This document shows, piece by piece, positions 18,353-30,600 of a stretch of 64,000 bases of DNA; position 1 is the first letter of the stretch; every line of letters begins with the position of its first letter. The notes beneath the pieces are model-generated. The model worked only from the letters and a program-made list of their open reading frames with translations, ran no database searches and had not been told where the DNA came from. A program made the translations under genes and the position numbers. The stretch spans positions 1-64,000 of the forward strand of contig NZ_RWIN01000038.1 in assembly GCF_009761815.1 (NCBI RefSeq). The letters are read 5' to 3'. Origin of the DNA: Pseudomonas sp. PB120. Lineage in GTDB: Bacteria; Pseudomonadota; Gammaproteobacteria; Pseudomonadales; Pseudomonadaceae.

Positions 18353-18659
18353 GGGTATCAAAAAAACGAGCATCGCCACCTGATCACACCTCAAACCTGA
18401 TGCCCCGCGGTGCCCTCGGGTTTTTCGCGAGCGAGCTTGCTCGCGAAAATCGTGAACGATCACACCTGAAACCAGACACCCCCCGGCGCCCTCGGGTTTT
18501 TCGCGAGCGAGCTCGCTCCTGCAAGGTTTGTCTGGTTACTCCTCAATCATGAAGTTTGTGTGACATCCGTTCGGTCGCGCCTTTCGCCAACTGCCTATGT
18601 CGTAACAGCAGGTTCTTGTTGACCTGCGGCCTCTTGCGCCAATCGAAAAGGACCTAGTA
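18353..18659 (+). other. Intergenic region upstream of pdtA with tandem REP repeats
   Basis: The first half holds two direct copies of a ~62-base segment (18382-18443 and 18458-18519), each ending in a GCGAGC REP palindrome. The second half, 18540-18659, is the likely pdtA promoter region and ends with AAAAGGA in front of the start. A VreI-dependent promoter could be here; I cannot assign its boxes. Confidence 0.6.
18382..18519. repeat. Two direct repeats with REP cores (76-base period)
   Basis: Each copy begins GATCACACCT, runs through GCCCTCGGGTTTTTCGCGAG and ends in the GCGAGCTYGCTC palindrome. They differ at a handful of positions. The REP cores are at 18424-18449 and 18501-18523, in the GTAGGAGCGAGC family. 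Confidence 0.75.
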
Positions 18660-21600
18660 GTGATGCTCGCTCGCCAAGCCCGTCGCCATACCCCTCCCTT
18701 GTCTGTCCGCCGTGACGCCGTTCGTTCAGCGGACCCCGCGCTGTGGCTGCTCAAGCCGTTGGCGCACGCCATTGCGCTGTGCCTGGTGGCCGGCAGTGCC
18801 GAGGCGGCGACGCCCTTCAGTTCTAGCTGGTTCGCCGCCAAGGGCGCGGCGCAACAGGCCGCGGCAGCACGGCCCGGTGGTGGCTTGCCGGGGATGACAC
18901 CGCCATTGGCGCAGCAACAGCGCGCCCGGCAACAGCTGGAGCGCTCGGTGCAAACGCTCAACAACACCGTGGCCGCCATCGCCGCGCAACAGGCCGCGCA
19001 AGCCGCCGGGCGAGCCGCCGCGTTCGCCACCGTGCAATTTGTCCCGGACGGCATGGGCGAGGGTGGCCTGAAAGTCGATACCGGCCTGACCCAGGGCTGG
19101 CAGAACGCCAAAGGGCCGCAACAGTCGCAGGCTGGCGGCAAGACCACGGTGAAAATCGAGCAGACCGCCGACAAGGCCATTCTCAACTGGGAAACCTTCA
19201 ACGTCGGGCGCAACACGAGCGTCGAGTTCGCTCAGCAAGCCAACTGGGCGGTCCTCAACCGGGTCAACGACCCGAGTGCGCGGCCGAGCCAGATTCAGGG
19301 CCAGATCAAGGGTGACGGCACGGTGATGCTGGTCAACCGCAACGGCATCGTGTTCAGCGGCACCAGTCAGGTCAACGTGCGCAACCTGGTAGCGGCCGCC
19401 GCGAACATCACCGATGTCCAGTTCCGCGACCGTGGCCTGTATTACGACAGCACCGGCAGCCAGCCGACGTTCACCGAAGCGGCCGGCAATGTGCTGGTGG
19501 CGCAGGGCGCACGGATTGAAACCCAGGCACCGACACTCTCGACAGACTCCGGCGGCTACGCCTTGCTGCTGGGCAATGAAGTGGACAACGCCGGCACGAT
19601 CAGCACCGCCAAAGGCCAGACTGTCCTCGGTGCCGGTGACCGTTTCTACATCCGCAAAGGCTCGGGCACCGAAGGCAATGGTTATTCCACCACCTTCGGC
19701 AACGAGGTCATTCCCGGCTTCAAGGTTGGCGGTTCCGGCAAAGTCAGCAACACCGGTTTGGTCCAGGTGGCCACCGGCGACATCACCCTGACAGGCCACG
19801 ATGTGGTGCAAAACGGCGTGCTGCTGGCGAGCACCTCGGTCTCGACGCGCGGCACGATCCACCTGCTCAACCCCGCGACGGACACCACCGGCAGCGTGAC
19901 CCTCGGCCAGGGCGGCGTCAGCGCGATCATGCTCGACAGCAGCGATCTCACGGCCCTCAACAGCCAGCACGACGCGGCATTGATGGGCGTCAACGCCAAC
20001 AACCGTATCCGCAGCGATCAGTCGCGCATCGACATCGGCAGCGGCGGCAGCGTCGAATTCCAGAACGGCTCGATCACGCTCGCCACGGGCGGTCAGGTCG
20101 CCGTCACAGCAGCGCGCCGCAGCGTGGTACGTGACGGAGCGCTGATCGATGTGTCCGGGGCAATCGGCGTCAAAGTGGCGATGGAAGCCAACAACATCAA
20201 GGTCAACGTCCAGGGCAACGAGCAACGCGATGCGTCGGCCAACCGCGAGAGCGGGGCGCTGAACAGCAATGACGTGTGGGTTGACGTGCGCGAGCTGGTG
20301 TACGTGCCGGCGGGCACCAACGGCTACGTCTCCGACCGCTGGTACACCGCCGGGGGTTTGCTGGAAGTCGGCGGTTATCTCGGCACCCAGGGCCACAGCA
20401 TTGGCGAGTGGATGGCCCAGGGCGGCACGGTGAGTTTCGCCGGCAACGATGTGGTGACCGAGAAAGGCTCTCTGATCAATCTGTCCGGCGGCACCCTCGA
20501 CGTGCAGAGCGGTTTCATCCGCCAGAGCTGGTTGCGCGGCGCGGACGGGCGTTTGTATGACGTGTCGCGGGCACCGGGCGACGTGCTCTACACCGGCCTC
20601 TACAAAGGCTATGAAGAGCACAGCGAACGCTGGGGCCAGACCAATTATTTCTACAACCCGTTGATCGCGCCCACTCGACGGTTCGAGAGCGGTTATTCGG
20701 TCGGTCGCGACGCCGGGCAGCTGGTGATCTCAACCGGTAACGCAGTGCTGGACGGCCAATTGTTGGGCGAGGTGTTCCAGGGTGAGCGCCAGAACCAGGC
20801 ACCGCGCGCCGGGCTCGACGGCTATGCCCAGGCGCAGACCGCCATGGCGCGCCGGGCGCAGTTGATCGTCGGCAATTACGAACCGAGCTGGTCGGCTACC
20901 ACTGGCGGCCTGGTGTACTTGCACACGGCGGCGCTGAATTCGGTTCAGCTCGGCGGCGAGCGCCCGGTGGACGGCGCCGATCTGGACCTGACAGGGGCGG
21001 TGTCCGATGCGCGCAAGGGCAAGCTGTTCCTCGATACCGATACGGTCAATGGTTTCCGCCTCGGCGCCTTGAAGATTGCGGCCAAGGACAAGGTTGACGT
21101 CAAGGAAGCCTTGGCCGTGGACAGCGGGGGTGACATCACGTTGTACGGGCAGGAAGTGGTAGTCGGCGCCGATCTCATCGCACGTGCCGGCAGCCTGCAC
21201 CTTGGCACCGCGCTGGCAGAAACAGCCAAGCCAACACGCACCACCGTCGCCGAAGGGGTGCACCTGGACACTCGCGGACTGTGGAGCAACGTGCATAACG
21301 ACCCGGCCGATATCAATCGCCTGGCCTACCTCAATGGCGGATCGGTTTCGATCCGCAGCACCGGCGACATCAGCTTGGCGACGGGGAGTCTGATCGACGT
21401 ATCGTCCGGCGCTGCGGTGCTGGCCAACGGCAAGACCCGTGGCGGCAAGGGCGGCGACGTCACCCTCGAGTCCAGTGCCGACACGGTGCCGGGCCAGTCG
21501 CAACTGGTCATGGACGGCGACGTTCGCGGTTACGGCGTAACGGGTGGCGGGACGCTGACGGTCCAGGCCAACAAGGTACTGATCGGCCAGCCCGACGGTG

Positions 21601-24600
21601 CCGTTGCCGACCACACGCTCCAGCTGGCGCCGGAATTGTTCAGCAAAGGCTTCTCGGCCTACAACGTCGTCGGCCTGACGACGCTGCAGGTGGCGGACAA
21701 TACCGTGGTCGATGTGACGATGCCGGTCTACCGCTTCACCGATTCGGCGCCGAACCAGCCCGGCGGCGATGACCCGCTCGCCGCGCTGGAACTGTGGACG
21801 CCGACGCTGTTTCAGGAAAACCCGGTCAAGGGCGTGCTGACCCAGCGTGGCGGCGCGAGCCTGTCGATGCGGGCCGGTGCCACCCAGGACAGGCTATACG
21901 ACCCGTCGAGCAACCTGTTGACGTTCGGCCAGGGTTCGCGCGTCAGCGTCGACCCCGGCCAACGCATCACATTGCGCAGTGACGGGCAGATCACCCTCGA
22001 CGGCGAGTTGAATGCCTGGGGCGGCACCATCGATATCCGCCAGCAACGATTTGCCGACATTGATGTGGCCACTTCCTATCTGCCGCCAGACCCCAATGCG
22101 CACAACCGTTCTATCTGGATCGGTGAACACGCGGTGCTGGATGTCGCCGGGCGCGCCACCACGGCGGTGGATGCCTTGGGCCGGGTCTACGGTCAGGTCG
22201 GCAAGGGCGGCAGCATCATCGTTGGCGGTGAGATCAACACGAAGAAGTCGACGGCGCTGTCAGCCGATGCGTATGTGATCGTGCGCAACGGCGCGCGACT
22301 GGAAGCGTCCGGCGCACAAGCGCTGCTGGACATCGCAGGGCAAGGGCCGACCCTGGTCGCAACGGACGGTGGGCAGATTGCCCTGAGCTCTTACAACGGC
22401 CTGTTTATCGACGGCAACCTGCACGCGGCGGCCGGTGGCGCAGGCGCCGCGGGCGGTCGCCTGGACATTGCACTCGATACGCCGATCTACAACGAGTTCC
22501 AGGCCGTCAACGCGGTACGTCTGCCCAGGGAAATGATCATTGGCCAAGGGCCGACTGACGTGCTCTTGCCAGCGGACCTGCGTCCCGGCGAGGCGGCAGA
22601 GCCGTTGCGCTATGGCCGTGCGCGATTGAGCGCCGACAGCCTGATGTCCGGCGGCTTCGATAACCTGAACCTGTTCAGCAACGGCTTGATGACGTTCGAC
22701 GGCGACGTCGATTTGCACATGAACCAGAGCCTGAGCCTGTTCGCAGACTCGCTGTCGTTGGCCGAAACGTCGAAAGATGCAGCGCGGATCAACCTGTCCG
22801 CGCCGTATCTGCGCCTGTCCGGCGTGGGCAAGTACTACATCCAGACAGGTCTTCGTCCAAGGTTGCAGAGCAATCCGACGGCGAAACTGTCTTCTGCGCA
22901 GTTCAGCGCCAGTGCGAACCTGCTGGACCTGGGCAACACACTGTCGTTCGGCAACGAAGGCTCGATCCGCCAGTTCACCGGTCCGGCCCTGGCCGTCAGT
23001 CGCCGTGGCTTTGATCAGGTCACGCTCGACAGCAGTGGCGACATGCGCTTCCTGGCGCCAACCGACGATGCGGGGCGGTCGCGCCTGTGGACAGGCGGGG
23101 ACATTCACCTGCGCGCCGCACAAATCTACCCGGCCAGTCATGTATGGGCCGAAGTGCTAGCCGGTTATCAAGCCCCGATACAGGTTCCCGGGACTGAGCG
23201 GACCTTGCGCGTCAGCAGTCACGGACCGGCGCCGACGCAATTGCCGTATTCGGTGTTCGGCCGGCTGGACCTGGGGGGCGGGACCATCGAGCAGGGTGGC
23301 GTGATTCGCGCGCCGCTGGGGATGATTTCAGTGGGCAATGATGCGTTTGTGCGCAGCGATCGAATCCGGCTGTTGCCTGGCAGCGTGACGTCAGTCAGCG
23401 GTGCCGGCCTGGTCATGCCGTACGGCGGCACCACCGATGGCATCGATTACCAGTACAACGGCAAGTCGGTGGTGCTGAACGGTATTGTCAACGAAACGAA
23501 CGGGGTGATTCTGAACGGGAAATACGTTGATGTGCAGAACGGTGCGCTGATTGACCTGTCCGGTGGCGGCGACTTGCGCGGCGCCGGGTTCGTCTCCGGG
23601 CGCGGCGGTTCCACCGATGCGCGTTTCAACCCACTGGTGCGCAATGCCAGCGATGGCACCTTCAGCCTGCCGGGCCTGAGCAGTAACCCGGTGTACGCCA
23701 TCGTCCCCGGCAATCAGAGCGCCTATTCACCGATGCTCGCCGAAGCCGGCGCCGTCGACCCGCGTATTGGCCAACAGATCACCCTTGGTACCGGCGTGCC
23801 TGGCCTGGCGGCGGGTACTTACACCTTGTTGCCATCGACCTTTGCCCTGTTGCCCGGTGCGTTCCGGGTCGAGGTCAATGGCCAGGCAACGCCGGGCGCA
23901 ACCAGCGGCGCGTTGAAAATGCGCAACGGTTCATGGACCGGCAGCGGCCAGATGTCCGTCGCCAATACCGGGTTGCGCGACAGCGTTGCCCGCCAAGTGA
24001 TCCTGACTTCGGCGGACGTGTTGCGCCGCTATTCCCAATACAACGAAACCAGCTTCAGCCAATTCATCCAGAGTGACGCCGCGCGCCGAGGCATCCCGCG
24101 CGCCTTGGCGCCGATGGACGCCAAGACCCTTCAACTGATGTTGAACGTCGGCGGTGATCATGACATCGCCCTGGACTTCAACGGCCAGGTGTTGGCCACC
24201 CCGGCCCCGGGCGGTGTCGCGGGGACGACCGTGTTGCGCGGCAACCCCGGAGCGGCCCTTGAAATTCTCGGTGCGGGGCATTCCCGGACGGCGGGATTCG
24301 ACGGTGTCTCGGTGTACGCCGATACCCTCAACAGCCTGGGCGCCGGCCGCCTGGCCATCGGCGCATCGCCCACCGTGTTCTACGGCACGGCCGGCAACAT
24401 TATCGATTTCAGAGGTACCGCCCGGGACATCATCCTGCGCGAGGGGGCGACGCTGTCGGCGCCGGAGGTGGTGCTCAGGACGTCAGCCACTGCGGGCGGC
24501 ATCACCCTCGAAGCGGGCGCGGGCATCAATACCCTGGGCTATGGCAACGTCCCCTTCGATTCAACGGACGGCTTCATCTATCAAACCGGCAAGGCCAGCT

Positions 24601-27600
24601 TGCTGGTGGTGTCCAACGGCTGGACCAACGTCCTGGCACCGGAGATAGCGACAGACAGGGATGGCGCCGGCAGCATTCGTATCGGCAGCTGTGCAACCGG
24701 GGCGTGCAGCAACCCGACGTTGCTCTATTCCAACGGCAGTATCATCGCTTCCACCGACAACCAGTTCGAACTCGACGAAGCGGTTCGCTTCGGCACCCGT
24801 CACTTGGGCCTGGCGGTGGGCGCCGTGAACGCCGGCAGTGCTCAGGCGCTGGCGGCGGTGGGTGATCGCCTGCCGCTCGGCATGACCCTCAACCAGAACG
24901 TGCTCGATCGCCTGTTGCGCGGCGACACCCAGTTTGGCGCACCGGCCCTGGAAACCTTGAGCCTGACCACCCGTGAGTCGTTCAACTTCTTCGGCAACGT
25001 CACCCTCGACACCCTGGACCCACAGACGGGCAAGAGCCGTCTGGACAACCTGGTTTTGGCCACACCGGCCATTTATGGCCTGGGCGATGCTCAGGATGTC
25101 GCGACCATTCGTACCGCCAACCTGATCTGGAACGGCGCGACCCAGCAACCCGGCGCCATGGTCACCGGTGGCGCCGGTTCGGGTCATGGCACCCTGGACA
25201 TCCAGGCACAACGCATCGAGTTCGGCTACGGCCCGAACCCGCAGCCGAACGGGCTGGACCAGAACGCTCGCCTGGCGCTGGGCTTTGCCAACGTCAACCT
25301 GAATGCCAGCGAACGCATCACCGCCAACCATAAAGGCAGCCTGTCGGTTTACGAACAGCAAGGCGTCTACGACCCGGTCAGCGGTTTTGCCTACAGCGGC
25401 GGCAACCTGAACCTGCGCACGCCGTTGCTCACCGGCGAAGCGGGGTCGGTCAACGTGCTCAAGGCCGGCAACAGCCTGTCCCTGACGTCGCCCACTGGCG
25501 TCGAGGCAACGGTGGCGGATGCCTTGGGCGCGGAATTGAACCTGCAAGCACGCACGGTTGCGCTCGACGGTCGCATCGCCCTGGCCAGTGGCAAACTGGT
25601 GGTCAAGACCGAAGACGACCTGACCCTGGGCAATGGCGCTTATCTGGACATGACCGGACGAACGCTGCCGTTCAACGATGTGAAGAAATACAGCTGGGGC
25701 GGCGATGTGGCGCTCTACAGCAATAACGGCAGCATCCGCCAGGCCGCCGGTTCGCGCATCGACCTGTCGGCGACCAACAACCAGGCCGGTAACCTCAGCG
25801 CCGTTGCGCTGGCGGCCGGGGCGGGTGTGGTCGATTTGCAGGGTGAGATCCTCGGCGCCAGCAGCGGCTACTACGACGCTGGCGGCACCTGGGTGCCCTA
25901 TAAGGCGGCCGGCGTGGATATTCGTGCCCGGCAACTGGGCAGCAGCGGCGATTTGAACCAGGAATTCGCCACCCTCAACCAGCGCCTGAACGCCGGGCAG
26001 GTGTTCGGCAGCCGTAGCTTTCAGCTCAAGCAGGGCAGCCTGGTGATCGGTGACGGGCTCAAGGCCAGTGAGGTCAATGTGTCGGTGGACAACGGCAGCC
26101 TCACGGTGGTTGGTCTGATTGATGCCAGTGGCGAGCGGGTCGGGTCTATTCGCCTGTCGGGCAAGAACGGTCTGACCCTCGGTGGTGCTGCGGTGCTCGA
26201 TGCCCATGGCCGCATGTTGCGGGTCGACAGCTACGGCAAAATCATCGACGCACCGAACCGCGCCATGGTCGAACTGAGCTCCGGTGACGGCCAATTGACC
26301 CTGGCCTCCGGCGCACGGATCGACCTGCGCCACGGTACCGACGTCGCCACCGGCAATCTGCCGGGCCAGCACGATGGCCAACTGCGCGGCACCCTTGAAC
26401 TCAACGCGCCGCGTCTGGGTGCCAATGACATTGCGATCGACGCCAGCGGTGCCCTGTACATTCAGGGCGCTCGATCCATCGGCCTCAACGCCACGCGGCG
26501 CTACACGGATGCCGCCGACGGTATCGACCCGGTGGTCAGCGGGCGTCCGTACCAGGTCATCGACCAGGCGTACCTGGATAACATTCACCTGGACAGCAGC
26601 GCGTTCATCAACGCGGCGCTGGCCAACACCGACTTACTCAACCGCAAGCTTGCCGGCCTGAACAACGCGCAATATGCCGATGCGTTCCACCTGCGCCCAG
26701 GCGTGGAAATCGCCAGTAAAACCGCCGATGGCGATCTCGTGGTGCAGGGTGATCTGGACCTGTCCGGCTACCGCTATGCGAGCCTCAACCCGCACAGCGG
26801 CATGACCTCGGTCTACGGTTCCGGCGAGGCCGGTAGCCTGGTGATTCGTGCCGGGGGCAACCTCGATGTCCAGGGCAGCATCAACGATGGCTTCGCACCG
26901 CCACCGCAAACCTCGGACGACAACGGCTGGAAACTGCTGCCGGGTGTGCAGCCGTTTGGCGGCGATCTGTTGGTACCGGTGACCGGAGTGGAGCTCGCGG
27001 AAGGCACGCAATTCCCGGTGGGAGCCGTACTGAATTACGATCTGCCGATCCAGGCAGGCAGCCTTTCCAGCGGCACCTTACTTCCGGCCCAGGCCATTCT
27101 GGGCGAACCGTACACCTTCAGCGCGGGCACCGTGTTGGCCGGTGCCGTGCACGACGCGGCGGGAAACCTGCTCTACGCCGCAGGCACCTTGCTCAGCGAC
27201 GGACTGACGCTGCCGGCCGGCAGCCGTTTGGGGGCCGGTATCCGGTTGAACAAACTCACCGCCTTGCAGGGCATGCTCTGGCCCAAAGGCGTGCCGTTGC
27301 CCGGAAGTTTCAACCCGGACGACCAGACCACCACCGGCGTACGCCTCGCTGGTTCGCTGGCGTTGCTGCGGGGTTCGCTGATTCCTTCCATGACCAATGT
27401 GGTGCTGGCCGACGGCATCGACATGATCGAACTGCGTCCGCAGATCGGTACTCAGCAAGGTCGCAACTGGGCCCTGGCGAGCATGTTGCCTTCGGGCAGT
27501 GCGTCCTGGTCGATGCGTGTCGTGGCCGGTGCCGATACGGAAGCCGCGGACAGCCGCGCGATCAAACCGCTGGGCACCGAGGGCAACCTGCGGCTGACCG

Positions 27601-30600
27601 ACACCCATTACGGCATGAAAGTGGAAAACGGCTCGCGTCTGGTATGGACCGTGGGCAACCCGTTCGGCATGCCGGCGTATGAGCCGATCCCGGATGACCT
27701 CCTGGCCAAATGTGACGAGCAGCCTGCCGCCTGTGCACCGATGGAACACTGGACGTGGGCACCCGGCAACTGGCTGGGCATGCCGGACTACGAGCCGGTC
27801 ACCGACGACATGGTGGACTATTGCCTGGCGATTCCGGAACTCTGTACCGAAAGCAAGGCGGGTAAGGTGGCCAAGACCCACACCCAGATGTTCAGCGTGC
27901 TGCGCACCGGTACCGGCGACCTGGATGTGATCGCCTCGGGCAACCTGAGCATGGATTCACCCTTTGGCGTGTACACCGCCGGCACTCAGTCCAACGACGT
28001 CGATCCGCGCTTCAACCAGCCACGCGGACGGCTGTCGGACGATGGTTCGGTGCTGGGCAGTGCCGGCAGCGACAATGAAAAATGGGTCAATGGCGGCAGC
28101 GATAGCCTCTATCAGGCCTGGTTCCCGCAAATGGGCGGCAACCTGACGGTCAACGCCGGGGGCGCCGTTTCAGGGGATACGGTGGGGCGCAGGGGCCTTA
28201 ACGGCGTGACCACCCGCGAGCAAATCCCGAGCGTGGCCGTGGGTAACTGGCTATGGCGACAGGGAACCGGCAGCAGCGATGTTCCGACTGCCTGGTGGAT
28301 CAACTTTGGCAGCTACGCCACCCAGCCGCTGCCCGATCAACAACGAGACACCAGGCCGTACCTCGTGGGCTTCACCGGTTTTGGCACCTTGGGCGGTGGC
28401 AATGTCAGCCTGCGCGCAGGAACCGATGGCGGCATGCTTAAAGTCATGGGTGACGAGCGGATCAACCGTTACCCACGCGGCCAGGGCCTGATCGTGGCCG
28501 TTGGCAGTACCGGCCGGGTGGGCAGCGACGGCAGCCTGAAATTGACCGGCGGCGGCGATATGGATATCCGCATTGGCGGCACGCTCAACCCGTCACTGTA
28601 TGCACGTGCCGGCGAGACCGGCACCGAAAACCCGGATCACGATTTGCAAGGCGCGCTGATCAACCTGCGCGGTTCGGCCCAGCTGACCGGGGGCGCCGTG
28701 GGCGGTATCAACCTGCGGTATGGCACCGATGCCAGCCTGCAAGACCTGCGCGAAACCCGTGCCTACGATCCATTCAACGCCACGACCAGTAGCGCGACCG
28801 GCGGCCTGGTGCTGATTCCGGGCGATTCGGGCATGCGGATCAGTACCCGCGGTGATCTGGTGCTGGGTGGAGCTGCGGACCCGGGCCGGGTGCGGTTGCA
28901 GAACTCCTCAGCCTTCACCACCCCTGATGGCGTGGTCCATGCCGGTGGCGGCCTGAGCAGTTTCTCGTTGTGGACCGACCACACGGCCATTGACCTGTTC
29001 TCGGCCGGCGGCAACCTCACGCCAAGCACGCAGTTGGCGGACATCGAGTCAAATGCTCCAAGTGTCGGAAAAAATACCTCGCCCACGGATGGCCGATTCG
29101 TCTACCCATCGATCCTGCGCGCCGTCGCCGCGCAAGGCTCCATCTATGCCGGCTCATCGGCAAGCTTTGGACCCGGCAAAGATGCCCCCGCGGTGGGCTA
29201 CTCCGTGGTGTTGGCACCTTCGACGGCCGGCCAGCTCGAGCTGCTGGCGGGTGACTCGATTTACGCCGGTGGCTATGCGATCAATCAATCCGGAGCCAGC
29301 CCGTTGGCGATCGCCACGCCGTTTGCACCTGCCTTCAGCGGCTATGGCAGTTACGATGCGACCAGGACGCTCATGACCAACAGTGGCAGTGATGGTATTG
29401 CCCCGGACCTGAACCGGCGTTACCCGCTGTTCGCGTTCGGGGCCGACAGTTACTCGGGGCTCAGCGGCGTACAAGGGCCTGCGCGGTTTTATGCGTTGAC
29501 CGGTGACCTGGTCGGTGTTCGCAGCGGTGAAACGTTGACGTTCAGCCAGACCCAGCGCACCTGGTATGAGGCCGCGGGGCCGGTCTGGATGCTCGCCGGT
29601 CGCGACATCGTCGCGTCGGGTACTTATCTGGGGCAGCCAACGTATGCGCCGGGAGAAATGGGCCGGAACAACGACACGGTTTATTCCACGGGTAACCTGT
29701 TCATCCACAACAACTCAAACGATCTGTCGCGGGTGTCCGCAGGTCGCGACATTCTCTACAGCAGCTTCAACGTCGGTGGCCCCGGCACCCTGGAGATCAA
29801 TGCCGGGCGCAATATCCTGATGGAGGACAAAGCCGCGATTACCAGCCTCGGGCCGATCAGGGCTGGGGATGAGCGATCGGGCGCAAGCCTGGTGTTGCAG
29901 GCCGGCGCGGGCGCGCAAGGTCCGGATTACGGGCGCTTCATTGCTCGCTACCTCGACCCGAGCAACCTGGCCCTGAACAGCGCGCCACTGAGCGCTCAAC
30001 CGGGCAAAGTGGTCAAGACTTACGGTGAAGAACTGCAAGCCTGGCTGACCCTCGGCTACGGATTCAGTGGCAACGACGAACAGGCGCGAGCGTTTTACGC
30101 TTCACTGCCGGGCACTGAGCAAGCGGTCTTCGCGCGGCAAGTGTACTTCGCTGAATTGCGCGCCGGTGGCCTTGAGTACAGCGACCAGAACGGTCCGCGC
30201 CAAGGCAGTTACCTGCGCGGTCGCAATGCGATTGCCGCGCTGTTCCCGACCCGTGATGTGGCGGGCAACGCGATCCGCTATGACGGCGACATCACCCTGT
30301 ACGGCGGCGCCGGGGTCAAGACGTTGTTCGGGGGGGATATCCAGATGCTGACCCCGGGCGGCGGCCAGGTGTTCGGTGTCGAAGGGGCGGCGCCACCCTC
30401 CACGGCGGGGATCGTGACGCAGGGCGAGGGTGACATCCAGCTGTATTCCGAGGGCAGCATCCTGCTCGGTCAAAGCCGGATCATGACCACCTTTGGCGGC
30501 GGGATTCTCGGCTGGTCGGCCGAGGGCGACATCAACGCCGGCCGGGGCTCGAAAACCACCGTGGTGTTCACCCCGCCCAAACGTGTCTACGACACCTGGG

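Noticed and set aside
18726..26588. Several long minus-strand frames opposite pdtA (631, 294, 293 and 675 residues)
   Set aside because: They mirror the repeats and codon bias of pdtA, lack ribosome sites and have no recognisable domains.
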